Shown piece after piece: positions 23,384-34,680 of a stretch of DNA of 64,000 bases. How positions within the stretch are numbered: the stretch's first letter is position 1; the number at the start of each line of letters is the position of its first letter. The notes beneath the pieces are model-generated. The model was not told where the DNA came from and made no database searches. It saw nothing but the letters and a program-made list of their open reading frames with translations. This DNA is from Lithobates sylvaticus (lineage: Eukaryota > Chordata > Amphibia > Anura > Ranidae): NCBI GenBank assembly GCA_028564925.1, contig CM053034.1, forward strand, positions 154,907,205-154,971,204. The letters are read 5' to 3'. A program made the translations under genes and the position numbers.

Positions 23384-24097
23384 ATGCATTTGGTAGTACA
23401 AGTGTAGCACCCTCTAGTGTGCTACTAGCGGTAGTGCAGCTAAACTATAGTCTGGCCCAGGGCTAAGCCTGAGCCATGGAATCTGGGTCAGGGTTATTTG
23501 AGGTTAGGGCTGGATGACTCATCCAGGCAGCTCTCTGGTGCCTCCCCCTGGTTTTAGAATGTTGGAGAATATTCTAGCAATTAGTGGATGGAAGCTAGGA
23601 GGGTTGTCTTGCATATTTAGGGGCCCTTAGCCATCCCCAGGATGTAAAAATGGCAGGGAACTAAGGAGCTCTTAAATAGACAGCAGAGCAGTCAGGTAGA
23701 AGATGAAGAAGCAGTGCTGAGGGAGTCTGTCTGGGGCCCCCGAGTGACCTCTGCTGGGGAGGGGTTCTACCTCGGGTCGAGGCTCAGGTGGCTGGTCTGG
23801 AAGGATCCTACCACAGGTGACAGGACAAGTTTGAGAAGGCTTTCTGGAGAGGCAGCAGGAGAAAGGAAGGACAGAGAAAGTAGATCAGCATGGTGCAGGG
23901 ACAGACAAGGGGAGAGACTGCCATCCGTAGCAGGTCTCTCTTGAAGACAGTAGTGTGCTTAAGTCTTCAGCCCTGCCCTGGGAGATCTCCAGTGTGTGTC
24001 AGTCGGGTAGACTGGGATGAAGAAGCAGCCAGGTGGACTGGTGGAATGGCAGCCAGATGGGCTAGCATTTGCTGAAAGAAGTAGAGCAGGTGGAAAG
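23384..24097. other. possible dispersed repeat cut by Ngaro insertion
   Basis: It begins with TGTAGCACCCTCTAGTG, a possible repeat terminus, and continues as non-coding, purine-rich DNA to the Ngaro left end. The family was not recognised. Confidence 0.35.
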
Positions 24098-24261
24098 AAC
24101 AGCCCGCAGCTTTAAACGAAGTGATCAGCGCAGGGCTGACATGACAAAAGTCTACATGCCTGCAAGGTGCATGGCCGTTTAAGGGTTAGAGGGGGTGGAG
24201 CTGGGCAACAGGAAAGGGAGGAGCCATCCTCCCGGGAGCTCAGTCTGTTAGGAGAAAAGTT
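24098..24261 (+). repeat. Ngaro copy 1, A1 repeat
   Basis: 164 bp starting AACAGCCCGCAGC. It matches A2 at 30255-30416 almost exactly. Confidence 0.9.
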
Positions 24262-24269
24262 GGAGGAGG

Positions 24270-26615
24270 CAGCATGGAGGAGCTCCTGGGAAACATCCGG
24301 GCGGCAGCGGCGGCGAACGGGGCAGCATGGATCAGGGAACAAGTAGAGCGAGCCCTGGGGGGTGAGAGCGGAGGGGGGGGGTCGACGCACGGCACCCGGG
24401 CGCGGCAGATCCGCCCGCCGGACCGTTATTCGCCCGACGGGCGCCGGGCCACTGGCAGGCAGGGGGACATGGGGGCCTTGTCAGACGCCGAACCGCCTGC
24501 TAAGCGGTCGGCGGGGGGGGGTCGCGACACCCGCGGGAACAACGGCCAGGGGGTTTAAGTCTGCGGGGGGGACCAGCCAGGCACAGGCAGCATCCAGCAT
24601 CCGGCGGCGCTCACAGGCCTCAGGCCTCGTGGCGGCCGCGGCTGGCGGCCATCTTGGGACGGGCGGGCGGCTCAGGAGCTCCACAGCCTCCAAGGGGGGG
24701 GGGGGGGGCAGCGCCATGGCGGTCAACAGTAAGCAGGCTCCCAGGCCCAAATCCCACAGGGCGGCCGTCCTCCACGGCGGCCCGCCAGGGGGGGGGGTGA
24801 GGGGGAGGAACAGGAGCTGGGGGGGGGACTCAGCCGTCGGGCCCGGAGGAAGAAGGGGAGAGGGAGGAAGATCAGCAAGGGGGCGATCCGCCCATTGATA
24901 TGGGACAGAGGGCCCAGGCGGGTGGCGTTCGGCCCAGCCTGCGGTCGGCGGCCGGGGGGGCCAGGACTTGTCGGCCCGGCAGCTACCGGGCGAACACCCG
25001 GGGTACAGGCGGTCCGTCTGCAAGGGTGCACCCGAAGGGGAGGAACGACGCAAGATCTGGTCGGGAACCGCAGTCGGCGGGGGCTGGGGGCGTACGGCCC
25101 AGGCCTACAAAACCGATGCAGGGGCACAGAGGCGTGCGGCCTAACCCCATGGCGGTGGAGCCAGCTACCGGATCAAGTGCCCAGACCCCTCGGAAGTGTG
25201 CCAGTAAGTCGGCAGAGGGGCGGAAGAGGAGCCTGAGGGAAAGGAGCTCGTCCGCCTCCGGGGGCGAATCCCCTGGGGGGCAGGCTGCGGATTTGACGGA
25301 GGAGGAGCCGGAGCTGTCGGAGGGAGAGCTGTCCAGGTCCGAGGACGAGATCGCGGAGGAACGAATGGTGGCGGTGGATTCGGGAACAACGGCTGGTGGG
25401 AACATTTCCAGGCAGCCTGGTAAGTCTTCTTCATTTCCGGGTTTCGGTGGGGGGGAGACGCTTCCGGTTTGGGGGACACGGAGGGGGGGGGGGGGATTGC
25501 GTCCCCGGGGCCGTTCAGGGGGCTCCCTTCTCGGGCAACAGCGGCCCCGATCCCGCCTTGGCGGGAGACGGCCTCAGGGTTCTCTTAGCGGGGCTCAGGG
25601 ATTTAGTGGGCAAGTTTGACGCGGCTCCAATGGCCCCGACGGGGCCGGCCCGAGCCTGGGTTCCCCTCGGGAGGGAAAGTATGGGGGTGGGGCAGGTGGG
25701 GGCAACGTCAGGCATGGGGGGGACGAGCGGGCAAACAGGGGAAACGGCGGTGGCGATTCCGCCCGCGTTAACCCCGGGGGTGGGGGGAGGGAGGGGCGGG
25801 GGGCACAGTGGAGGCGGGTCCGCCCACGGACCCAGCGGCGGGAGAGGGGGAGAAAGGGGGGGACAAAGCCAAAAAACAGGACATTGTGCGCCTGGCGGAC
25901 TCCGCACGGTGCGAAGTTTACGTGTGTTTTGAAGGGCCCCTAGGGGCTCATTTAAAGCAAGAGGTCAGGGAAAAAATTTGGAAGGGGGAGTACGTGGAGA
26001 TATTTTCGCTGCTCCCCCTGGAAAAGTTTAATCTGGATAGGGTAAAACCTGATGACAGCAAAAAGGAGGACGAGGAGAAGAGGCGTTATAGGTTGATTCC
26101 CAGGACTTTTCAAAACTGGCTTCAGGCGTTTGCAATCCTGGCAAGCGTAATAGGGGAAAAAGAGCCGGAGCACTGCTCGGCGCTTTTCTGCTACCTGGAC
26201 GCCATCGGGGAGGCCCATCGGACCTATGGGGGAATGTCGTGGCTACGCTACGACGAACAATTTCGCCAGAGGAGGGCAGTCAGGCCGGCGCTTCGCTGGG
26301 ACCACAAGGACATCAGTCTGTGGATGCCCTTGATGGCAGCAGCGAAGCCGGCGGGGCAGTTTTTTCAGGGGGGGGCCGGTGGATCGGGGGCTTCAGGTCA
26401 ATCGGCCGCTAAAAAGAAGGGAGTCTGTTGGCAGTACAATGAGGGCACCTGCAAGTTCGGAACGGGGTGTAAATACAAACACGAGTGCTCCGGGTGTGGG
26501 GGATCTCACCCCGGGTCACGGTGTTTTAAGCAGGGAAAAGGCAAGGCCAGTGAGTCTGCAAACAAAGGGGAAGACGCCGGTGAGAGTGGAAAAAATGCTG
26601 CCTTTTCTAGGTAGG
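24270..26615 (+). pseudogene. Ngaro copy 1 ORF1 (Gag-like) region
   Basis: The first part is low-complexity Gly/Pro/Arg-rich. The second part is a conserved domain with VYVCFEGPLGAHLKQEVREK and EYVEIFSLLPLEKFNLDRVKP, shared almost word for word with copy 2. It ends with a CCCH-type finger (CWQYNEGTCKFGTGCKYKH) and a knuckle-like CSGC...H...C. In this family ORF1 is thought to bind RNA and form the particle. A GTAAGT donor-like site lies at 25420. The region is fossil-like and I do not reconstruct it. Confidence 0.7.
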
Positions 26616-28160
26616 TATCCCGACAGGGACGTGGCTCATTTGTTGGCTTCAGGTTTTGGGGAGGGTTTTGTAATTCCTGCGGTACTGGGCTCGGTGCCAC
26701 CAGGAGCAGACAATTTGAGGTCGGCTCTGAGACACCGGGCGGTGGTAACGGAAAAGTTACAAAAAGAGGTAGCTCTGGGCAGGATGGCGGGCCCCTTCCC
26801 CGTAATGCCAATCCCCGAACTAGTGGTTTCTCCTTTGGGAGTGGTCCCCAAGAAGGAACCTAACAAATTCAGGCTCATTCACCACCTTTCTTACCCGAAA
26901 GGGGGGTCGGTGAACGACGCCATTGACCCCCAGGCTTGCGCGGTCCATTACACGTCCTTTGATGCAGCGGTCTTTTGGGTGCGTAAGTATGGTAGAGGGG
27001 CCCTGATGGCAAAGACAGACATAGAAGCGGCCTTCCGTTTGTTACCTGTTCACCCCGATAGCTTCTATTTATTGGGTTGCAGGTGGCAGGAGGAATACTA
27101 CGTGGATAAGTGCTTACCGATGGGTTGCTCTATCTCGTGTGCATTCTTCGAATGTTTTAGCTCGTTTGTAGAATGGGTGGTGAGGGACGTGTCTGGTTTG
27201 AACTCAGTGATCCACTATTTGGACGACTTTTTGTGCGTCGGCCCGCCCGCATCCAAGGTTTGCGCGGTGTTACTTACAACGTTGGAAAGGATTGCAGGGG
27301 ATTTCGGCATTCCGCTTGCACCTGACAAGACGGAAGGGCCCAGGACAGAGATCAGCTTCTTGGGGATAGTACTGGATTCAGTAGCAATGGAATGCAGACT
27401 GCCGGAGGTTAAATTGGTGGCATTGAAAGCGGAAGTTCGGGCATTGGTGGGGTGGCGCAAAGTGCAGTTGAGAGCCCTACAGTCAGTGTTGGGGAAGCTT
27501 AACTTTGCTTGCAGGATTATCCCGATGGGGCGGATTTTTAGTAGGAGACTGGCAGCAAGTACTGGGGGGGATTGAGTCGCCCAGGCATTACGTGACACTC
27601 TCGAAAGAACATAAGAGTGATCTGCGAATGTGGCACGTGTTCCTGGACAATTTCAATGGGAGAGCTTTATGGATGACGGGACCGGTGAGCAACTTTGATC
27701 TCGAGTTGTTCACAGACGCCGCAGGGTCAGCGGGTTATGGGGCTTTCTTCAAGGGGCGCTGGAGTGCGGGCCCTTGGCCGGACAGCTGGAAGCGGGAGGG
27801 GTTGCTCAGGAACATGTTGCTACTAGAACTATTTCCGGTAGTGTTGGCGGTTGAGCTGTGGGGTGAATTCTTCCGGGATCGGAAGGTTCGCTTCCACATC
27901 GACAACCTGGGGGTGGTTCAGGTGATCAACAAGGTATCGGCGGCATCACCTCCGGTGATACGGTTGTTGAGACACCTGGTACTGCGGTGCATGCAGATGA
28001 ACATCTTCATGCATGCGGTGCATTTGCCGGGTGTGGAGAACGTGGTCGCTAATGCTCTCTCTCGGTTTCAGTGGGAAAAGTTTCGGGAACTGGCGCCGGA
28101 AGCAGAGCATCAGGGAACCCACTGTCCGGCGGAGATGTGGAAGATTGCACTGGAAGACTA
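26600..28160 (+). pseudogene. Ngaro copy 1 reverse transcriptase and RNase H region
   Basis: The RT motifs are clear: FRLIHHLSYPKGGSVND, AKTDIEAAFRLLPV, LPMGCSISCAFFECFSSF and the catalytic YLDDFLCVG. The RNase H part has ELFTDAAGSAGYGAFF, LLLELFPVVLAVELWG and IDNLGVVQVINK, and ends with ANALSRFQWEKFRELAP. This RT group differs from LTR elements and groups with DIRS/Ngaro. No aspartic protease is present. The region would copy element RNA. Confidence 0.85.
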
Positions 28161-28164
28161 GCGG

Positions 28165-29039
28165 GATGGATTCAGCGGTCGGTGACCGAAGGGACATGGA
28201 AAGCATACAGGAAAGTATGGGACGAATGGGCGGCTTTCCGCGTTCAGACCGCAAGGGGAGAAAGGGAACCTAGGCTGCTTTTTATTTATTTTATCGCCAG
28301 GCACATGGAGAGCGGTATTTCCGTGTCGAGGCTGGAAAAAGTTATGGCGGCTATGGCATTTTGGTGTAAACTTGAGGGGGGGAGCGACTGGACCAAGGAG
28401 TTCTGGGCGCGGCAAGCAGTTAAGGGTTACAAAAAAGGGAAGTCGGTACGGGACGAGCGACGACCGGTGACGTTCGAACTGCTGGGCAGGGTGGTGGACA
28501 CCCTGCGTGGGGTTTGCTCGTCTGGGTAGGAGGTGGGACTGTTCCGCACGGCCTTCGTATTAGCCTTTTTTGGGGCTTTTCGGATCGGGGAGCTGGTGAG
28601 TTCCTCGAAGAAAAAGAGAGATGGATTGGCTGTGGGAGACGTGCGGTGCTTTGAGGACAGGTTGGTTTTACATCTGCAAAGATCAAAGACGGACCAGCAG
28701 GGCCGAGGCAAGGAAGTGGTGGTTTTCGCCATTCCAGACGCCAAACTCTGCCCCGTCTTGGTGACGAGTGTTTTCTTACAGGTGAGGCCGGCTGGGGAGG
28801 GCCCCCTGCTGGTGCATCAGAACGGCGAGGCGCTATCGCGCTTTCAGTTTGTAGGGGTCTTCCGGAAATGTTTACGAGTTATGAATATGGGGGAATTGAG
28901 ATTTTCCTCGCATTCTTTCAGGATTGGGGCGGCCACTGAGGCGGTCAGGTGGGGTTTGCCGGAGGAAGCGGTGAAACAAATTGGGAGGTGGGAATCAAGG
29001 CGTTTCAGGTCATATGTTAGGATGGATTTGATCGCATAA
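28165..29039 (+). pseudogene. Ngaro copy 1 tyrosine recombinase region
   Basis: An N-terminal core-binding part (GTWKAYRKVWDEWAAF) is followed by the catalytic domain with the family's R-H-R-Y pattern: FGAFRIGELV (Arg I), HSFRIGAATEA (His/Arg II) and GRWESRRFRSYVR (Tyr). The enzyme integrates a circular cDNA intermediate and explains the lack of an integrase and TSD. Fossil; not repaired here. Confidence 0.85.
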
Positions 29040-29079
29040 GGGTTGCTGATAAAAGGGGAGGGTTGTGTGAAGTGCCGAC

Positions 29080-29736
29080 ATGGTTTCGTGTGGTACATTA
29101 ATTGAAGCTGACCGGAATTTTCTTGCTGTTTCTCTTTCAGATGACCCTCCGAAGCTCGTTTGGATTATAGGGCACTCTTATGTCTGCTGGGGAGCCAGAA
29201 GGGGAGATGACAGACCGGACGGTAGACAGCTGGGTTTTTCTAGGAGGGAGGCCTACATAAAATGGTTGGGTTTCCCGGGGATGCTCTGGAGCCGTCTTAT
29301 CCCGGAAGCGCTCAAGTTTGCGAGATGGGATAGGCCTCCGGAGGTTTTAGTTATTCACGTCGGGGGCAATGATTTGGGGCTTAGGACAAAACTAGACGTT
29401 ACTAGGGACATAAAATATGACTTTTGCCGACTTCAGGCGGCTTTCCCCAACACAGTCCTGGTTTGGTCAGACATGATCGCCAGGACTTCATGGCGTTTTG
29501 CCAGGTCAGTGGACCTACTTAACAAAGCCCGTAAGAAAGTTAATCAGGAGGTCAGCAGATTTTTTGTTAAACACGGGGGGTTGGCCATTAGGCACAGGGA
29601 GTTGGAGGTAGACACGTGGCGTTATCTGAGGGCTGATGGTGTTCATCTGAACCCAGTTGGCACAGATATGTGGGCCATCGGTATTCAGGATGGGATCGAG
29701 CGAGCACTTAGGGTGTGGAGGTGCGCTCAAGGTTAA
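29080..29736 (+). CDS. Ngaro copy 1 SGNH hydrolase-like frame
   Basis: About 218 residues. The SGNH blocks are visible: IGHSYVCWGA (nucleophile Ser), VLVIHVGGNDLG (Gly/Asn) and ADGVHLNPVG (Asp/His). Such esterase-like domains are known in deuterostome Ngaro elements, but their role is unresolved. The frame opens through a 3' splice-acceptor-like tract ending CAG at about 29140, just before the conserved part. The same arrangement is found in copy 2. Confidence 0.8.
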   Translation: MVSCGTLIEADRNFLAVSLSDDPPKLVWIIGHSYVCWGARRGDDRPDGRQLGFSRREAYIKWLGFPGMLWSRLIPEALKFARWDRPPEVLVIHVGGNDLGLRTKLDVTRDIKYDFCRLQAAFPNTVLVWSDMIARTSWRFARSVDLLNKARKKVNQEVSRFFVKHGGLAIRHRELEVDTWRYLRADGVHLNPVGTDMWAIGIQDGIERALRVWRCAQG

Positions 29737-29756
29737 GGTTTTAACCTTGTTTGCAG

Positions 29757-30254
29757 TGGCGGATGTTGTGTGACGTAGGCATAGAGAAGAAACCCCCTCC
29801 CCACAGGAAACTTGATGCGGGACCCATTGGAGATATGGGCCCGTTTGGTATATTCCCTATAAGTGATGTAGGGTATATGGTGGATGACTGCACTGCGGGA
29901 ATAGTTTTGTCTCTGAGCTAGTATGTCAGCTTGAGGCCTAGTTACAGTTGAGTTGACCGCAGTGCACGAGCTGTTGATTATGGTAATTTGGGTGGGGGGG
30001 GGGGGGGGTAATGTACTACTATAGGCCTACGTCACGTTTTTCTTGATGTTGTTTATCTGTTGTTTATTTGTTGTTTATTGGTTATAAAGTTATTTATAAA
30101 GTTATTTATATATATATATTTTGTTATTTAATAAAGGAGCTGCTACGGCAGATTTTACACTCCAGCACGGTGTGGTCTCCATTACTGGGTAAGGTAAGGG
30201 TGGGAGTGTATAGCTGGGCAGCACTAATAGGTAGCTATGTCGTACTTGGTCAAG
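29757..30254 (+). repeat. Ngaro copy 1, B1 repeat
   Basis: 498 bp starting TGGCGGATGTTGTGTGACG and ending TTGGTCAAG, including a G-run and an AATAAA near 30130. Nearly identical to B2. Confidence 0.92.
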
Positions 30255-30416
30255 AACAGCCCGCAGCTTTAAACGAAGTGATCAGCGCAGGGCTGACATG
30301 ACAAAAGTCTACATGCCTGGGTGCATGGCCGTTTAAGGGTTAGAGGGGGGTGGAGCTGGGCAACAGGAAAGGGAGGAGCCATCCTCCCGGGAGCTCAGTC
30401 TGTGAGGAGAAAAGTT
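30255..30416 (+). repeat. Ngaro copy 1, A2 repeat
   Basis: 162 bp, second copy of A1, directly abutting B1. Confidence 0.9.
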
Positions 30417-30491
30417 CCCGCCCTCCCTCCCTTGTTTAATGCTTTACAGGTGCTAATAATTTGTTTACAGGTACACTGGACGTCGTAGCAT

Positions 30492-30989
30492 TGGCGGATG
30501 TTGTGTGACGTAGGCATAGAGAAGAAACCCCCTCCCCACAGGAAACTTGATGCGGGACCCATTGGAGATATGGGCCCGTTTGGTATATTCCCTATAAGTG
30601 ATGTAGGGTATATGGTGGATGACTGCACTGCGGGAATAGTTTTGTCTCTGAGCTAGTATGTCAGCTTGAGGCCTAGTTACAGTTGAGTTGACCGCAGTGC
30701 ACGAGCTGTTGATTATGGTAATTTGGGTGGGGGGGGGGGGGGGTAATGTACTACTATAGGCCTACGTCACGTTTTTCTTGATGTTGTTTATCTGTTGTTT
30801 ATTTGTTGTTTATTGGTTATAAAGTTATTTATAAAGTTATTTATATATATATATTTTGTTATTTAATAAAGGAGCTGCTACGGCAGATTTTACACTCCAG
30901 CACGGTGTGGTCTCCATTACTGGGTAAGGTAAGGGTGGGAGTGTATAGCTGGGCAGCACTAACAGGTAGCTATGTTGTACTTGGTCAAG
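30492..30989 (+). repeat. Ngaro copy 1, B2 repeat
   Basis: 498 bp, second copy of B1. Its end defines the right end of the element. Confidence 0.92.
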
Positions 30990-31066
30990 TAAAACACATG
31001 TTACTTGCACTATCCAGCACACTCTGCTGGCTTTATTTTATGCTACCAGTTACATCTCCTAAACCT
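30990..31066. other. flank right of Ngaro copy 1
   Basis: Short unassigned sequence; no target duplication relative to the left flank. Confidence 0.4.
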
Positions 31067-31207
31067 TTTGGACAGCTTTTCCAGAAGAGTTGAAGCTGTT
31101 ATAGCCTCAAAAGGTGGGCAACTCAATATTGAACCCCACGGAATAAGACTGGGATGCCATTAAAGTTCATGTAAAGGCAGGTGTCCCAATACTTTGACAA
31201 TATAGTG
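31067..31207 (+). pseudogene. Tc1-like transposon 3' remnant
   Basis: The start resembles the last codons of a Tc1 transposase (CTTTTCCAGAAGAGTTGAAGC). It is followed by the 3' UTR and right TIR of a Tc1 family different from the intact copy, ending CAATATAGTG before TA. Only the right end survives. Confidence 0.65.
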
Positions 31208-31209
31208 TA

Positions 31210-32988
31210 TGTTGCCAATTACAGTGTCCATAAGAAGAATAATTGGGTCACCATCTCTCTTTTAAATTCAATGTGATTCAACCCCGTGCCAATAAATTCT
31301 GCACTCACCAGACCAATGTGGCCAACAAAGCAGCCTACAAATGCTCAAAAATAGATCCAGGGACATTCAGCCCATCTTCTGATGGGGTTCACTGGTAGCT
31401 CTCATTCACCAAACATAGACAATCACAAAGCCCTGAAGATAGAGGTCATATAGTGTAGTAAGTATATTTAACACCAATATATAAAATTCATATTGTATGT
31501 ACTCACGTAAAAAAGTGTCCAGATAGGCACCAACATAAACAGCTCACTCGCCAAAGGATGGGACCCGCACTGCCACCCATAAACCACAAAACCGGCATGC
31601 GTTCCACAGACCCAGAAGTGACGTGGGGGATGGACCCAGAGGTGACCTAAATGGCTCAGTCTTAATGCATTTCGCACAACCGCGCATCCTCAGGAAGCGA
31701 CTGATACTCATACTTAAAGGGGCAGCTGTCTTTATAAGGTTATATTAGTTGGGGTTGGCTCCTTCTTATTCTTTTAACTTTACTTTTAACACTGTGTTTC
31801 CCTTCTTTTGGAGGTCTCTAGGTAAAACATAGATATGATCTGTCTCCCTGCGGCAGATACAGAAACACAAAATAGCTTAGACAGCCATAATAGTGATAAT
31901 ACGAGGCACAATCCACAGGATGCTGGGGCAACATTCAAATGCACAATGTGGCAGAAGGCTTCTGTGCCCCAAAGACCCTTGGCATTATTATTCATCAAAA
32001 TATTGTGTGCCACTTATCAGCTGAACAATTGAATGCCAATAGTCTAATTCCGACTAAATATAGCAGCTATGAAGAGTGGATTGCCATGACTCAAGATAAA
32101 GTCATGTGCACATTATGTTATGTCTCTATTACTTACATTAGTGTAAATCTCTAGAAATACATAATTGAAACCATGAAAGCTCTACAGTGGATCTTATAAA
32201 CAATTTAACAAGCTGTAAGTGATGTAAAGAGATTGTAAGTGCCTGCTGATATACCAAGCTAAATACCCAAAACAAAAACCTTGGTGTTATCAGTGAGAAA
32301 TTTTATAAATCATTGCAGCTCAAAGCATATTGGCATTCGGGGATGGCACACCACAAGCACTGACGATTTTAATGAACTCTAGTACATCTGTCAATATTCT
32401 CAGCCAGCTGGTGGAAAATTCTAGAGGTTGTTTTCCTAACGATTAAAGAATCATAATTTACAGTAATGTACATCCTCAGGGATGGGAATCACATTTATCC
32501 AAACGCTGGACCCCAAACTCAACAGGTAACAAGCACACTGCATGCAAAATGCACTTTTAAGCCAAAGAACGGTAAGCTCATATAACTGCTGTCGACTAAT
32601 CAAAAGTGGGGTCATGCTAGCAGATATTACCCTATTGATGTGTAGACTTCTCCTAAAATACTGTTAGCAGGTAATGCTTTCCAGGTTTTTGGGTAGGGGC
32701 CAGAGTGCATTAATAATATACTGTATAATATACTGTATAATATACTGTATGTAGTGCTACCCCTGTAGGGGCCACTGAAGATTAAACAGGTTATTTCCCA
32801 AAATAATGCAGAAGTAGCCAGGCACACAGCAACAGTTCATTCACTCTGATTCATTGAGCAGTCTAGGAAATGTCTTCTTTAAAGGTTTATTGCTTGAAGA
32901 ACTGGTAACAGTAGGGGATAGAGGAGTGTCGGATACTTAAAAAAAATGTCAACTTGAAGAGGACACTTCTCTGCCATCAACAGCAGTA
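31210..32988. other. unassigned non-coding region
   Basis: 31280-31700 looks like an old dispersed repeat (TGCATTTCGCACAACCGCGCATCCTCAGG near 31665). A short ATATACTGTATA tandem lies at 32714-32750. The rest is AT-rich with no supported gene. Confidence 0.4.
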
Positions 32989-32996
32989 CAAGGAGT

Positions 32997-33824
32997 CGGG
33001 CATGTACTGGCTATCGGGACTACCGGGAGTTTCCCAGTGGGCCGATGGCTCAGTGGGCCAGTTTCAGAGACAGGGGAGGAGAGAGAGATACACAGTGCCA
33101 AATGTAGCATTAAAACAACTTTTATTCCACTTAAAATACGTTACTTACAAAGTTGGTAGGGTGAAAGGCATTCAGACACTGTGCAAGAGTCCAGGCTTGT
33201 CATATATCTGAATTAAGAGCCGCCACCGGGAACCGATCGGGCCAGTAGATAGAGCATCGGTGTGTACTACTACTTCCTGGTGGCGGAGGAATGATGGCCT
33301 GAAGGATGCGTCAACTCCCACATCTTGCATAATTTCCGGCTGATGACATCACGTCTGACCCCCTTCCGTACCAGGAAGTAGTAGTACACACTGATGCTCT
33401 GGTGGCGGTTAACGTGGCAAGTGACATTCGGCATCTGGTGATGGTGGCAAGTCACATGCAGCACCTGGTGGCAGGCAACTTGGCAAGTGACAAGCTGCCT
33501 CTGCTGACAAGTGACGTGGCAAGTGACACACTGCATCTGGTGGCAGGCGATGTGGCAAGTGACATGCGGCATCTGGTGGCAGGCGATATGGCAAATTATG
33601 TGGCAGGTGACACACTCAGAGCTCCCACTGATTCTGCATTATGGTGAGTTGAACTATTTCATGTTATATTACAATGTAATAATAGAAATAATGCGCTTCA
33701 ATCATCCTGACACCATATCAACCAAGGTGCCGGGATGATTGAAGTGCCAACACCAGGTGTTTGGAGTAAAGTGGGCTGGTCTGGATGAAGTCCAGGGCCA
33801 AATTTTTGTCCCAGTCCAGCCCTG
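32997..33824. mobile_element. small non-autonomous hAT element with internal minisatellite
   Basis: Perfect 8-bp duplications CAAGGAGT flank it (32989-32996 and 33825-33832). The right end, CCCAGTCCAGCCCTG, resembles the end of the 17.6-kb hAT element (CAGGGCYGGACTGG family); the left end is more degraded. Inside are an inverted repeat (about 33248-33279 with 33371-33402) and a minisatellite. No transposase. Confidence 0.65.
33402..33615. repeat. minisatellite, about 30-35-bp units
   Basis: Six or so degenerate units of the type GTGGCAAGTGACATGCGGCA plus CTGGTGGCAGGCGAT. Confidence 0.8.
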
Positions 33825-33832
33825 CAAGGAGT

Positions 33833-34612
33833 CATTGACTAGTACAGTCTGAGGATGCGTGGCTGAAGACTATACAGCTGTAGATAGCAGCTTTGTTATA
33901 GACTTGGAAAGTCTAAGGGTGCACAGCTGAAGACCATACAGGAATGTATAGAGCACAAGTAGTTATAGACCTGGACAATCTATGGGATGCCATTAAAGTC
34001 CATGTAAAGGCAGGTGTCACAATACTTTTGACAATATAGTGTTGGCCACAAGATTCTCATCTTGTGAAGTCTTGAACAGACCAAACCAAACAATTCTGGC
34101 TACAGCAGAAGCCCAAAAACTAAAATGTATCTGGCAGCCTGGCTAGCACCAGCCCACCTCATTCCCATTTAAATGGTGACCCAGGAACATGTTTACTAGT
34201 GATGCTGGAACACACTCCTTGCTGCCTCTCACACACAGAAAGCCTTATGTAAAAAAAAATAATAATTAGTAGGAAGTTGTACATACTTTCTGTTTTGATA
34301 TTCTGCTGCTCCATGCAGCCACCAGTAGCTTAAAATGGAAGACTCTATACTAGCCACCAAATAATAGAGTTGGGTGCCTGTGTGGTGAAGCACCAGTGCT
34401 ATCACATGACAAGGAGGCACATGCTCTCCCAAACTAGGAAGTACTAGAAAGGACCGTAGTGCAGTGGACAGAAAGGGAACTTAATGGAGGGCCGTCCATG
34501 ACAGTGTGTCAAGTAAGACACACTCCGGACAGTAAACAGTTAACAGGGCAGGGGAGGGCCCTGTAATGTACAAGGGGGGAGCGGCCTTATAAAAGGGAGG
34601 GGCGGAGCTAGC
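33833..34612. other. unassigned region with a Tc1 end fragment
   Basis: 33983-34041 matches the terminal part of the Tc1 remnant at 31067-31207 (GGCAGGTGTCACAATACTTTTG). The rest is non-coding; 34490-34612 is probably the start of the second Ngaro element. Confidence 0.45.
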
Positions 34613-34680
34613 CAGGCAGTGCGGGAGCGTCGAGACACGAGGAGGCAGGTTTTTACTCTGCACCTCACTTCACAGCTATC

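Larger units (their letters stand above)
24098..30989 (+). mobile_element. Ngaro-type YR retrotransposon (copy 1), nearly whole fossil
   Basis: The element shows the split direct repeat layout of Ngaro elements: A1 (24098-24261), internal genes, B1 (29757-30254), A2 (30255-30416), a 75-bp spacer, then B2 (30492-30989). B1 and B2 are each 498 bp and differ at only a few positions, so the insertion is recent. Internal domains in order are a proline/glycine-rich ORF1 with zinc fingers, reverse transcriptase, RNase H, tyrosine recombinase and an SGNH hydrolase. There is no integrase or aspartic protease and no target-site duplication, as expected for insertion by a tyrosine recombinase. It looks nearly whole, with a small number of breaks (about two to four). 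Confidence 0.9.

Noticed and set aside
23401-24097. Solo LTR beginning TGTAGCACC
   Set aside because: No matching end, target duplication or second copy was found; kept only as unassigned sequence.
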